From the NCBI RefSeq assembly GCF_036962705.1, contig NZ_JBALOQ010000017.1, positions 62,001-126,000 of the forward strand: a stretch of 64,000 bases of DNA, in the 5' to 3' direction. Of the stretch, positions 8,703 to 17,036 are shown piece by piece. Positions within the stretch are counted from its first letter, which is position 1, and each line of letters starts with the position of its first letter. This stretch comes from Ferdinandcohnia sp036962705. Its GTDB lineage: Bacteria; Bacillota; Bacilli; Bacillales; Bacillaceae_L. The position numbers were made by a program, and so were the translations under genes. The notes beneath the pieces are model-generated. The model was given only the letters and a program-made list of their open reading frames with translations, searched no databases and was not told where the DNA came from.

Positions 8703-9041
8703 ATGTTCAAGAAAATACTTTTTTTAGCTATTTCACTACTGCTAGCTTTGGTTGCACTGGGTGGATGTAGTTCTTCATCAAATGGCTCATATGCAGGAAT
8801 TTTATCGGTGAATGAAAAAAAGTATATCTGGCAAGGAGAAATTAAGAATAATGAATTTACCCTTAGCGAAAAGATTGGTGAAGTACAAAGCAAGGTGAAA
8901 GCAGAGGTCAATCCTAGAGAGAACCTTTCATCTAACTTTCTTGAAGTAGGTGAAGAGATATACTTTTCAAACGAAGATAGTAGGGTCCTTATTGTAAAAC
9001 GAGAAGATGGAAGTTTAGAAAGAATGACAGAGGAAGACTAG
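8703..9041 (+). CDS. lipoprotein of unknown function
   Basis: This 112-residue protein has a lipoprotein signal peptide with lipobox ALGGC (Cys near residue 22) and a following Ser-rich linker. The mature part of about 90 residues contains a predicted beta-rich region (GILSVNEKKYIWQGEI). GGGGGA lies upstream of the ATG. The next gene, 42 bp downstream, is also a lipoprotein gene and probably in the same operon. Confidence 0.75.
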   Translation: MFKKILFLAISLLLALVALGGCSSSSNGSYAGILSVNEKKYIWQGEIKNNEFTLSEKIGEVQSKVKAEVNPRENLSSNFLEVGEEIYFSNEDSRVLIVKREDGSLERMTEED

Positions 9042-9083
9042 AACGAAAATGAATAAGGTCGCGTCATTGGAGGAGATATTATT

Positions 9084-10106
9084 ATGAAAAAAATGATTGC
9101 TGGATTATTTTTGTTACTACTATTTTCAGGTTGTTCAAATAAAAATGTTAACAGCCCACCTTCTAATAATGAGGAACAAATTGAAAAACAAAACATGGAA
9201 ATTGCAAGATTAAAAGAAGAAAATGAACTACCAGAGGAATCAGCTGCAGAAATATTAAGAAATCTAGCAAATCAAAATTTCACAATTAAAGGAAGTCAAA
9301 TTAGTGTTGATGATCGAGAAACCATCGTAATATTTGGAAAAGCCTTTGTAAATTTATATACCGGAGCTATTGCAGAACAAAAAGCAGTATCATTTAAAAA
9401 TTACATCTCTAACGAGAATCTACTTAATTTTACAAATAAAATGTTAGAGCTAGAACAAAGACAGAAACTAAAGGGGGGAATAGGTGTAATTTTCGGTTTA
9501 GAAAATGAATTTAATGAAGCAGAGTTCAAGAAACTTGATGGAAATCTCTATTACGTAAGTTTACCTTTTTCGAACCAAGGCTCTGTAATGAACTTCAAGA
9601 TGTTAGTTCAATCTGAAAACAAGGCATTAAAAATTGTTGATTTGTACTTTGGCAACAAAGATGGTGTAGATACTATTGTAACAGGACATCCCGCTGATAG
9701 AAAACTTCATGATCCAAAACTATGGGATGACCAAGTATGGGTTGATGGTGTTTTTAAAAAGCTTGAAATAGTAGAGCAGGAAATTTCAAAAGTGAGTATT
9801 TCGAAATCTAGTGGGTTCGGAAAGGTGAATTCAAATTTTCTTGCTGTGTTTGAGGATAAGGAAACTCTTGAAATAATCAAAGATGTCATCGCAAATACTG
9901 TTAAAGAGCCCGGAATTGTGAACATGGCTGAACCTGAGTTTGATCTAGAAATCAATTATACTGATGGAAAGAAACAAGGCTATTATCTATGGTTGGGGAA
10001 GAAAGATCAAAATAGCACCTTTATGAAAATTGATGATACCCACACTATCTATTCAATCCCTAAAGAATATTCCAAGCAACTACTTGATTTGGTTGGAAAG
10101 TATTGA
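9084..10106 (+). CDS. lipoprotein, possibly with a YhfM-like C-terminal domain
   Basis: The protein has 340 residues. The lipobox is LFSGC (Cys about 17). A short acidic coiled coil follows (EEQIEKQNMEIARLKEE). The middle domain is unrecognised. The last 100 residues (VFEDKETLEIIKDVI, VNMAEPEFDLEI, YYLWLGKKD, DTHTIYSI) resemble the small extracytoplasmic domain of Bacillus YhfM-type lipoproteins; this likeness is from memory. It is probably anchored on the outer face of the membrane and co-transcribed with the preceding lipoprotein. Confidence 0.7.
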   Translation: MKKMIAGLFLLLLFSGCSNKNVNSPPSNNEEQIEKQNMEIARLKEENELPEESAAEILRNLANQNFTIKGSQISVDDRETIVIFGKAFVNLYTGAIAEQKAVSFKNYISNENLLNFTNKMLELEQRQKLKGGIGVIFGLENEFNEAEFKKLDGNLYYVSLPFSNQGSVMNFKMLVQSENKALKIVDLYFGNKDGVDTIVTGHPADRKLHDPKLWDDQVWVDGVFKKLEIVEQEISKVSISKSSGFGKVNSNFLAVFEDKETLEIIKDVIANTVKEPGIVNMAEPEFDLEINYTDGKKQGYYLWLGKKDQNSTFMKIDDTHTIYSIPKEYSKQLLDLVGKY

Positions 10107-10116
10107 CTAAATGAAC

Positions 10117-10155
10117 AAACCCAAAGAATGTTTACATCATTCTTTGGGTTTTATT
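10117..10155. terminator. bidirectional intrinsic terminator
   Basis: A 14-bp stem AAACCCAAAGAATG/CATTCTTTGGGTTT lies between convergent genes and has T-runs on both strands. Confidence 0.9.
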
Positions 10156-10159
10156 TTGT

Positions 10160-10510
10160 CTACAGCTTCTCTTCCATTTTCTTGTCTTTTATTTTTAATA
10201 TCCACTTTGTGATGAAATGAGTAAGTAGCACCATTAATGTATTAAGTCCTATTATGACAATTGAGAACAGTATATAAGCAACTAATAGCCACCCAACCGC
10301 TTCAGCTTGCTGCCCTCCTTGGTTTGCTACATAAAACACATAACTTACAACGAAAATAATCTGTGCTCCAGATGCCAGAAAACTATTAATCACGAAAAAC
10401 TTATCTACTTTCTGACTCTTTCTTGTAGCCCTTATTTGTAATGGTATCCCTACAACTGCAGGACTCAAGACCACCATGTAAAATAAAAATCCCTCTATTA
10501 ATTCTCCCAT
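10160..10510 (-). CDS. membrane protein of unknown function
   Basis: This 116-residue protein has three hydrophobic segments (about residues 5-24, 40-60, 72-98) and a Lys-rich C-terminus. GGAGG precedes the ATG. No family is recognised. It is followed by a bidirectional terminator and preceded by two other small genes on the same strand, which may form one unit. Confidence 0.65.
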   Translation of the reverse strand: MGELIEGFLFYMVVLSPAVVGIPLQIRATRKSQKVDKFFVINSFLASGAQIIFVVSYVFYVANQGGQQAEAVGWLLVAYILFSIVIIGLNTLMVLLTHFITKWILKIKDKKMEEKL

Positions 10511-10540
10511 GATTTACCTCCAAGTAACGTCCCTATATAA

Positions 10541-10708
10541 TTACGATTTCTTCTTCTCTTCCTTTACTGCTAGTATATGAGTTTCTGTCCCCCATTTTTT
10601 TCGGATGTTTTTTCGAGCTTCCGCAGGTGTTCTCGCATTGACTGACTCAACTTGTGCTTTCCCGTCTGCCTCTATTTCGACAAGAAAGCATTTAGCTCCA
10701 CATCTCAT
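10541..10708 (-). CDS. small conserved-looking protein of unknown function
   Basis: The protein has 55 residues, starting MRCGAKCFLVEIEADG. The start at 10708 is chosen because its ATGA overlaps the stop of the upstream gene and GGAGAGG lies just upstream. The ARTPAEARKNIRKKWG segment looks like a short helical domain. The two early cysteines are notable. The function is unknown. It is translationally coupled to the membrane protein gene at 10705-10947. Confidence 0.6.
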   Translation of the reverse strand: MRCGAKCFLVEIEADGKAQVESVNARTPAEARKNIRKKWGTETHILAVKEEKKKS

Positions 10709-10947
10709 GAGTACCTCTCCTTCCATCTCTGCTTAAAAATTGGGGGTATCGTTAATACGAGTAATAAAACCCCAACAACTAAATATTTTCCCTTTCCCTC
10801 ATAGGAAATCATTAGGATCAGTTCCCAGTAATTTCTTGGACCAGAATCAGCGCCTTCACTTAACGGATAATCAAAGATATAAGGTAAGATCCCAAAAATT
10901 GATATTAAAAGTCCTATCACTAGGAATAAGTTTAAAATTTTTCTCAT
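10705..10947 (-). CDS. small membrane protein of unknown function
   Basis: This 80-residue protein has two hydrophobic segments (residues about 4-27 and 55-70) and a basic C-terminus. Its stop overlaps the next start in an ATGA junction, so the two genes form an operon. The family is not recognised. Confidence 0.65.
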   Translation of the reverse strand: MRKILNLFLVIGLLISIFGILPYIFDYPLSEGADSGPRNYWELILMISYEGKGKYLVVGVLLLVLTIPPIFKQRWKERYS

Positions 10948-11128
10948 AAAACACCTCGATAAGATTCATTCCATTTTGATCCAATTTTAACATAACTCTT
11001 CCATTCTCTATGATTTAATTTCAAATGGTCGCCAATTCAGGCCAAAAGAACCATGGTGCTTTAGTCCCTTTTTATCATTCATATAGTTTCATATATTTAG
11101 AAGAAAAGGATATTTAGGGGAGTTGTTA

Positions 11129-12097
11129 ATGAAAGAACTAAGTTGGCCGAAGTTTTTTGCCTTCGTGGCATTTATTTTTATCATTTATATAAATTATGAT
11201 AATGTGCTTGAGCATAAGGCATTTCTGGAGGAAGCAGAGCAAAATCAGGTCGAGGAGAGGATTTGGAGAAAATTCGTAGTGAACGATTTGTTGGTTGGCC
11301 CAAGGTTTTCCGTCCAAATCGGAACGTTGCCTGAAAGCAGTATTCCCACAAAACATAATGATTCGATGGTTATAATCAGTCAGGATTTATTTGAACAGGT
11401 GGACGTTGGAGATACGATTCCTGGCTATGAAGTTGACGGAAAATTTTACACGGAGACATTGTTGAAAGAGGAAGTTAAATGGTTTTATATTTTGTTAACC
11501 TTCTTTAGTCTGTATCCTATCGGCTATATTTTGTATTGGCTCTTCAAAATTAAAGTCATATGGGAATTGTTTGTTAATATCTCAAGACGTTTATACCTAG
11601 ATAAAATTGCAAGTTTTGTTATTCCTTTCTTAATTTTTGGTAGCCTGATTGGAGCACTCCTTCTTTTTCTCTCGACCGAAACAAAGTCAGCATTTGAAAA
11701 TGGACATGAAAAATATTTCGGAGGTAATCATGCAGAAACAACTGCCTTCATCATGGAACACGGGTTTGATGGAGGAACTTCAACGTACAGCGAAAATGAG
11801 TACTATATCTCAATGATGTATAAAACCGAAAATCAGGACACCATTTTTATCGTAAAGGGCGTGACTAGGCATACGTATAACAAATATAAGGAGAAAATGC
11901 CGATCGTCTATAATATTGATAATCCCTATGAAGTCTATATTAAAGAAATGGATTTTGCAGACTATATTGATATCCTTATGACAAATACCGTGTTTCTAAC
12001 GTCCATAGCCATTTTACTACTCATTTTATTGGGCTGGGTCCCATTCCTTTTATGGAAGCGGAAAAAACGCAAATTACAAAAGGACCATCCATTTTAA
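11129..12097 (+). CDS. membrane protein of unknown function
   Basis: The protein has 322 residues from the ATG at 11129, which follows AGGGGAG. There is one N-terminal helix, an outer segment of about 85 residues, two to three central helices (about residues 115-140 and 162-185), a second outer segment of about 90 residues, and a final helix with a very basic tail (LLWKRKKRKLQK). I do not recognise the family. Its 3' end runs into a bidirectional terminator. Confidence 0.65.
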   Translation: MKELSWPKFFAFVAFIFIIYINYDNVLEHKAFLEEAEQNQVEERIWRKFVVNDLLVGPRFSVQIGTLPESSIPTKHNDSMVIISQDLFEQVDVGDTIPGYEVDGKFYTETLLKEEVKWFYILLTFFSLYPIGYILYWLFKIKVIWELFVNISRRLYLDKIASFVIPFLIFGSLIGALLLFLSTETKSAFENGHEKYFGGNHAETTAFIMEHGFDGGTSTYSENEYYISMMYKTENQDTIFIVKGVTRHTYNKYKEKMPIVYNIDNPYEVYIKEMDFADYIDILMTNTVFLTSIAILLLILLGWVPFLLWKRKKRKLQKDHPF

Positions 12098-12117
12098 ACT
12101 TGGATGATCCTTTTTTT
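12079..12117. terminator. bidirectional intrinsic terminator
   Basis: The stem AAAGGACCATCCA/TGGATGATCCTTT has one wobble pair and a seven-T run. It overlaps the last codons of the plus-strand gene. Confidence 0.85.
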
Positions 12118-12120
12118 CTC

Positions 12121-12585
12121 TTAATCTCTTTCTCTTGCTTTTTGCGTATCGCGAATGTTTTTTTGAACGGTAATGGCTGCAAAAACACTAAGAACAAATG
12201 CCATTCCGTAAAATCCTTTTTCACTTAACACAATACTTCCTGCATTGTATAAACCAATAGCCATCAATGAAATGGACACTATCAAAGCAACCCAGCTAAT
12301 CCCAAAATAAATACTTGTTACTGGAATTCCCTCTTCTTTATCCCTTACTGCTTTTTGTAATGACACCGATGAATAGAGACCAAAGATTAAAATAGCAAAA
12401 TAATATCCTTTTTCATTTAGTTCCATTGCTGCGTTAAATAAGCCGATAAGATAAGCGGAAACACCAACTAACAGCGCTGCCCATGAAGCCCCTTTGAAGG
12501 CAGCAGTCGGTTCCCCTTCCTTCCGTTCTATCTTCAATTTCGGCTTTTCTTTTTTTTCTTTATCCACAAAAACCTCATTCTCCAT
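12121..12585 (-). CDS. yiaA: YiaA/YiaB-family inner membrane protein
   Basis: This 154-residue protein has a charged N-terminal extension of about 30 residues and two copies of a two-helix unit. The first copy contains LIGLFNAAMELNEKGYYFAI and the second IGLYNAG with LSEKGFYGMAF. Linkers QKAVRDKEEGIP and QKNIRDTQK match the E. coli YiaA pattern closely. The function of the family is unknown. AATGGAGGGG lies upstream of the ATG. Confidence 0.9.
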   Translation of the reverse strand: MENEVFVDKEKKEKPKLKIERKEGEPTAAFKGASWAALLVGVSAYLIGLFNAAMELNEKGYYFAILIFGLYSSVSLQKAVRDKEEGIPVTSIYFGISWVALIVSISLMAIGLYNAGSIVLSEKGFYGMAFVLSVFAAITVQKNIRDTQKARERD

Positions 12586-12712
12586 TAAATTGTCCCCTCC
12601 ATTTTTTTAACTAAAAAAGGAAGCACCTCAGATCCCTGTTGTGCATAAATCCATTATACAAAAATCCTTTACAAAAAATGACCCTTTTTTCATTCATTTC
12701 CATCTAGATTTT

Positions 12713-13021
12713 CTAGGAGTCCAAATATCTTTTTAGCTCCCTAAAGCCTACAATTATTACAGTAGAAATGAATCCTAAGATAATGAAAAGTCGAAATATG
12801 AAATGATCAATGACAATAAGAGCAAGTACCATCGTTAAAACTACAATACCAGCAATTGCCCCAAATTTCGTATGGCGAATCGCATCATCCGTAAACTCCG
12901 GTTCTTCTTTATACATCCATCTTTGCCCTAATAACATACTTTCCTCTGGATTAAAATAGGTCCAAATCAGAGCAGCATATACAGGAATCATAAAAATAAA
13001 ATAGATAAAGGCGTCAACCAA
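12713..13021 (-). CDS. membrane protein of unknown function
   Basis: This 102-residue protein uses a TTG start behind GGGGGG. The hydrophobic segments are at residues about 2-22 and 50-95, separated by a hydrophilic loop with WMYKEEPEFTDDAIRHTKFG. The family is not recognised. It forms a separate small unit upstream of yiaA. Confidence 0.6.
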   Translation of the reverse strand: MVDAFIYFIFMIPVYAALIWTYFNPEESMLLGQRWMYKEEPEFTDDAIRHTKFGAIAGIVVLTMVLALIVIDHFIFRLFIILGFISTVIIVGFRELKRYLDS

Positions 13022-13181
13022 AGCAATCCCCCCTTAAGATGGAATGACCTTTTCTAATATATACGTGTAAACTCATCGTTTTGTTTCAGATTATTCTGTA
13101 CCTTCAAAAATCTTTGGTAAACTATTTTTTGTAGCCTATATTTATCTTAATCTTTCTCATAAAATAAGTTTCCTCTATTTA

Positions 13182-13445
13182 TTAGAAAAATAAAAAATAA
13201 GAAACTATTAAAACGACGATTATTGAAAGTATAGCCCTAATCCAGGTTGCTTTTTTACTTACACCTGCTTTTGACTCTAAGTAATTTATATAATTAACGG
13301 TGAGAAGGAAACCGAAGAATGCGAGAAAATATCCTGTTGTAAAGCCACTGATGTCAAATAGGTGAATTGCTGCAAATAAAACAAAAATAGTTCCCACTCC
13401 ACCAAAAAACATACTTATGTATGAAACCTTTTTATCTTCCTCCAC
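13182..13445 (-). CDS. small membrane protein of unknown function
   Basis: I favour the GTG start at 13445 (87 residues) because GGGGG lies eight bases upstream; a TTG at 13460 is also possible. Three hydrophobic segments are visible (SMFFGGVGTIFVLFAAI, a middle helix, and a C-terminal helix IIVVLIVSYFLFF). The family is not recognised. Confidence 0.6.
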   Translation of the reverse strand: MEEDKKVSYISMFFGGVGTIFVLFAAIHLFDISGFTTGYFLAFFGFLLTVNYINYLESKAGVSKKATWIRAILSIIVVLIVSYFLFF

Positions 13446-13697
13446 AAAATAATCCCCCAAGAAAAACTATATTTTTTGGAACAATAACTCGACTAAAAAT
13501 ACTATATATCGATTTCACCACATAAAGATACCAAAATATTACATTATTTTCCGTTTCTCTTCCTCGATAACAGAGCCTAAAAGTGTCAGTCCTTTAACGT
13601 TCGGGACAATTACCCATTTTCTTAGCAAAACGTGGCAATTTGAAACTAGGTGAGTATACTGTAGGGAATCTTCACTATATAGAAAAGGAGAATGAAT

Positions 13698-13937
13698 ATG
13701 GAGTTTAATATTTCTAACGTAAATGCCGCATCTTTTGCGAGTCCTTATGTGGCACCACAACCAACTTATTTCGCCCCTAGTCATGAATATGCTGAACCTA
13801 GCTATAGTTATGGACATTGTGAACCTAGCTATGGTTATGGACATTTTTGTCCAGAGCCTTGCAACAATTCATTTATATTAATTGTTGTGTTATTTATCTT
13901 ATTAATAATTGTAGGTACTAGCTTCTGTCGTTTTTAA
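13698..13937 (+). CDS. YjcZ-like small protein, probably sporulation-linked
   Basis: The protein has 79 residues from the ATG at 13698, seven bases after AAAAGGAG. The C-terminal NSFILIVVLFILLIIVG hydrophobic segment is the hallmark of the YjcZ/SscA-type small proteins of spore formers. Before it lies a Tyr/Gly/His/Pro-rich region with an imperfect duplication (EPSYSYGHC, EPSYGYGHF). Expression in the mother cell and a spore-surface role are inferred from the family. Confidence 0.75.
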   Translation: MEFNISNVNAASFASPYVAPQPTYFAPSHEYAEPSYSYGHCEPSYGYGHFCPEPCNNSFILIVVLFILLIIVGTSFCRF

Positions 13938-13965
13938 AAAGCAACACCTTCTAAAAACAACCCAC

Positions 13966-14004
13966 ACAAACAAGAACATATTTGTTTAATATGTTCTTGT
14001 TTGT
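13966..14004. terminator. intrinsic terminator, long stem
   Basis: A 15-bp stem ACAAACAAGAACATA/TATGTTCTTGTTTGT lies between the convergent YjcZ-like and YciI genes. Confidence 0.85.
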
Positions 14005-14012
14005 TGGTTAAA

Positions 14013-14321
14013 TTATTTATGTATCTTTGACAACGCTATTCGATAAGGGAAAACTTCAGCTGTCATAAGTCCCAGCTTAACAGTTGGATCTTCATTCATG
14101 AATGCTTCTGCTTTTTCATCGTTTTCTTCTTTAAAAATAACGATTCCAAATCCTTTTTCATCTTCTCTGTCTGTTTTACCGGCTAGGATTACCTTTCCTT
14201 CATCACAAAACTTTTTCAGTCTATTAAAATGATCTCTTACAATTTGACGGTCTTCTTCCGTCCAATTTTGTTCATCATGTAACCGAGGAATTAATTTTAA
14301 AATGTAGATGTATTCTCTCAT
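14013..14321 (-). CDS. YciI family protein
   Basis: This 102-residue protein starts at 14321 behind AAGGGG. It has the ferredoxin-like YciI layout: an initial strand (YIYILKLIPRL), a DHFNRLKKFCDEGKVILAGKT helix-strand pair, GFGIVIFKEEN and EAFMNEDPTVK. Family members are small dimers with a conserved His/Asp pair; the His of DHFNRL is present. No substrate is known. Confidence 0.8.
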   Translation of the reverse strand: MREYIYILKLIPRLHDEQNWTEEDRQIVRDHFNRLKKFCDEGKVILAGKTDREDEKGFGIVIFKEENDEKAEAFMNEDPTVKLGLMTAEVFPYRIALSKIHK

Positions 14322-14339
14322 TGGCCGCACCCCTTCATA

Positions 14340-14999
14340 TCACTTATTGCGTGTAGTTTCTATCATTTTTTTATATTGAAGATCCCCTAACCCATATTCC
14401 TTAAAATTATTGAGCAGTAAAGATACGAGTTCTTTTTCCTGAACATGTTGGTGTTCTTTAATAAATTTTATAAGAATACTATCTTGATTAAGATAATTTA
14501 AATAGAGTTCAATCCCTTTTTCCAATGTGGGTGGTTCAATATGTCTAGGCATTTCTTTATCTATCAACACGTTTTTGTACAAATCATAATATCCCTCTAC
14601 CTCAAGATTGAAATGATTGAGAACTTCAAACCTGTCATCGACTAAGTGAAACTGGACATCACCTTGATATTTAACTCGGTCTAACCAGGCTAGAACAGTG
14701 AGGAGGTTAATTTGACAAAACATATCTGCGTCAAACCAGAGATTTATATGTGTAAACTTCCCAGTAAAGAAAGGTTTCAATGGTTTAAGCGTAATTTCAT
14801 TATATTGTGTTGTCGTGACTTGATGAACTTTCGAACGTATATCAATGAATTCCTCTGAAAAAAGATTGCTACTGGTTTCCCCAAAACACATAGCCTCGTT
14901 GAAGGGTACCATCAATTCTTGTTCAAGAAATTGCGTCTTCTTGAAATGATTGTACATGACTTGACCATTTAGAACATGGATTGTTTTTTTGATCTTCAT
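14340..14999 (-). CDS. DUF1835-like protein
   Basis: This 219-residue protein opens with IHVLNGQVMYN and later has NLWFDADMFCQINLLTVLAWL, the signature region of the DUF1835 N-terminal domain. The C-terminal third (ELYLNYLNQDSILIKFIKEH) is helical. DUF1835 proteins have no proven function. GGGAGAAG lies just before the ATG. The gene may be read with the YciI gene, which begins 19 bp downstream. Confidence 0.7.
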   Translation of the reverse strand: MKIKKTIHVLNGQVMYNHFKKTQFLEQELMVPFNEAMCFGETSSNLFSEEFIDIRSKVHQVTTTQYNEITLKPLKPFFTGKFTHINLWFDADMFCQINLLTVLAWLDRVKYQGDVQFHLVDDRFEVLNHFNLEVEGYYDLYKNVLIDKEMPRHIEPPTLEKGIELYLNYLNQDSILIKFIKEHQHVQEKELVSLLLNNFKEYGLGDLQYKKMIETTRNK

Positions 15000-15193
15000 C
15001 TTCTCCCTTAATCTTGCATTCTTTTTCTATTTAGTATAACTCCAATTCACTGTTATTGAATTACCCACTATATATTCTGGAAAAATTTTAAAAACCCTTC
15101 GAATAGTATGTATTTTTTAAGTTGCATACTCGAATTTACACGTTCATATATTGGGATTAGGACAACCATTCTAAAAAAATTGGGGGAATCATT

Positions 15194-15400
15194 TTGGATA
15201 GCAACGAAAAAGTAGCACATGCAAAGTCTGATAACAGAAACTATGTAAGAGTTAATAATAACTTTCAGTTTACGATTAATTTTGGTGATTCATTAAATTT
15301 GCTGGCTCTAATCGCAGGCATATTTTTTATTAGAACACTCTCTAAAAAATCCAAGTCGGAAAAAGAAAACAAAAGAAAGAAGGCGCTGATCCTTCCATAG
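15194..15400 (+). CDS. small protein with one membrane helix
   Basis: This 68-residue frame uses a TTG start behind GGGGGA. A hydrophilic N-terminus is followed by one hydrophobic segment (LNLLALIAGIFFIRTL) and a Lys-rich tail. The terminator overlaps its last codons. The family is unknown, and the gene status is moderately supported. Confidence 0.5.
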   Translation: MDSNEKVAHAKSDNRNYVRVNNNFQFTINFGDSLNLLALIAGIFFIRTLSKKSKSEKENKRKKALILP

Positions 15401-15411
15401 ATCAACGCCTT
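15380..15411. terminator. bidirectional intrinsic terminator
   Basis: The stem AAGGCGCTGATC/GATCAACGCCTT has one mismatch. It has a T-rich run on the minus strand and a weaker one on the plus strand. Confidence 0.7.
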
Positions 15412-15415
15412 ATTG

Positions 15416-15735
15416 TTATTGTCTCGGTGCGAATAATATGACTGACACACCAATTATACAGATTCCAGCACCTAGCCAATCGTATAGATCGGGTGTTTTT
15501 TTATCAATCCCCCAGCCCCATAAGACTGAAAGCACAACAAAAACTCCGCCGTAGGCAGCATATACTCTCCCGAACGATGGAAAAGTTTGAAAGGTGGCAA
15601 TCACTCCATACAAAGCTAAAGCAATCCCTCCTCCAATCCCCCAATAAAAGGGCTTCCCTTCCCTTAACCAGAGCCAAATTAAATAACCTCCGCCGATTTC
15701 GGCAATACCTGCTAGAATAAAAAAGAAAATTGCAT
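15416..15735 (-). pseudogene. UPF0060 (YnfA-type) membrane protein, frameshifted
   Basis: Upstream, one frame encodes FILAGIAEIGGGYLIWLWL; downstream, another encodes ALYGVIATFQTFPSFGRVYAAYGG to the end FAPRQ. Together these are a complete UPF0060 small four-helix membrane protein. The frames part in a G-rich run near 15626-15636, where adding one G restores GGLGGGIALALYG. The 5' frame also lacks a start codon unless one T is added after the ATG at 15735. Either the gene is dead or the sequence has indel errors. Confidence 0.8.
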
Positions 15736-15847
15736 GAAAGATTTAAACCACGTCCTAATTATATAAATATTGTATTTGTATCTCTGCAAAGAACCATAAT
15801 TGCTTACTAGTATGGACTCACTAGACCGACTCCGTAAAAGCCTTATG

Positions 15848-16220
15848 TTATTTCTCTGTTTTTTCCAAGCGATTGATTCTATCTTCTAACTCATTAATCT
15901 TTTGTTGTTGTGCTCCTATTAATTTCATTAACTCTTCGTATTCGTTGCTGCCTTTGCTTTTTTGAAATTCGTTCCGTTCAAATGCTAGACGTTCTCCTAC
16001 AATTACAATTTCCATGCTTTTACCCGCTACTTCCTCTACTGTTTTAGAAATCAACGTCTTATAGCAAGAATCAAGCCAATCAGCCTGAAAATCATTCTTA
16101 GCTTTTACGAAAACAACGTCGTCTTTACATTCTGCTGTAGTGTTCGCTAGCCAAGTTACAAAACTTGGTTTAGAAATTTGATCACTAATCCTATTTTAAA
16201 ACCTTTTGCCAAATCTCCAT
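15848..16220 (-). pseudogene. standalone DnaA N-terminal-domain-like protein with coiled-coil tail, frameshifted
   Basis: From the ATG at 16220 (AGGGGA upstream) the frame reads MEIWQKVL and then hits TAG. Removing one A from the A-run at about 16197-16201 restores WQKVLNRISDQISKPSFVTWL, followed by NDFQADWLDSCYKTLI and VEEVAGKSMEI. This matches the DnaA N-terminal domain pattern (I-KPSF-TWL, N-FA-DWLE--Y--LI). A C-terminal coiled coil (INELEDRINRLEK) replaces the AAA+ domain. A role as a regulator or DnaA partner would be speculation. Confidence 0.75.
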
Positions 16221-16353
16221 TACAACATCCCCTATACACTTTTAAATGTCTATTTTACCCACAGTTCATTCCAAAGCCCTTGCCCTAGATAAATGTGTAC
16301 AGTAAATTTCAACACTTGTTTATTATATCAACCATTCTCGTATTTCAAAAACC

Positions 16354-16728
16354 TTAGCTTCTAAGTACTTCACTTAACTTCATTGGCGTGATCGTGCCTT
16401 GATGAAAAAACAATTGCCATCTTCCATCTATTAATTTCCATATGGAACTTCGAAGGGTATTGCGTTCTCTCGTTACATCAACTATATAATATGTTGATAA
16501 AACAACATCCGGTGCCAGCGGATAAATTTCATAGTTATGGAGGGACATTTCCGTAAGTGCAACCCCAAACTCAAGACATTCTTTTTTATCAAACATATAA
16601 CCCGAGCTGCCAATCTCAAAAAAAGCATCTGCTAGGATTTTATCTAATTCTTCACGACTTTTCCGAACTTCAATGTTTGTGTGCATTTCCTCTAATTCTT
16701 TTAAATGTTGCTTTAATTGTTCATTCAT
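16354..16728 (-). CDS. DUF4440/NTF2-like protein
   Basis: This 124-residue protein has an N-terminal helix (LKQHLKELEEMH), a DAFFEIGSSGYMFDKKEC segment, and terminal strands SSIWKLIDGRWQLFFHQGT. This is the cone-shaped NTF2-like layout of DUF4440 proteins. No catalytic residues can be assigned. Its start overlaps the end of the preceding small membrane protein gene by 8 bp, so the two are translated together. Confidence 0.75.
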   Translation of the reverse strand: MNEQLKQHLKELEEMHTNIEVRKSREELDKILADAFFEIGSSGYMFDKKECLEFGVALTEMSLHNYEIYPLAPDVVLSTYYIVDVTRERNTLRSSIWKLIDGRWQLFFHQGTITPMKLSEVLRS

Positions 16729-16879
16729 TATCTTTAGATCCCTTCTTAATATCTTCTAACAATCCAACGATTTTTTCATTTGTATGATTCAGTTTCTTTA
16801 ACTCTTTTTCGATTGATATAAAATAATTTATAACAGCCAAAATAATGAGAATTCCTCCAATCCAAACAATGACTTCCAT
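16721..16879 (-). CDS. small single-pass membrane protein with coiled coil
   Basis: The start at 16879 follows GGGAGGAAG and gives 52 residues: one membrane helix (VIVWIGGILIILAVINYFI) and a charged coiled coil (IEKELKKLNHTNEKIVGLLEDI). It overlaps the DUF4440 gene by 8 bp. The function is unknown. Confidence 0.65.
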   Translation of the reverse strand: MEVIVWIGGILIILAVINYFISIEKELKKLNHTNEKIVGLLEDIKKGSKDNE

Positions 16880-17036
16880 AAGGCTTCCTCCCTCTCCAAC
16901 GTCCATTAATCCATTTTTATGTACTATTCTTCCTAAACCTTCCCAATCCTTCTTCACCTTTGAAACTTCTGGTAAAATGTATAGACCAACACAACATCAT
17001 TCGTAAAAAAAGTCACAGAAGAATAGAGGGCTATAT

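Noticed and set aside
13539..13844. 101-codon minus-strand frame with a repeated SITIARF segment
   Set aside because: It lies opposite the well-supported YjcZ-like gene and its start region is a short duplicated non-coding stretch.
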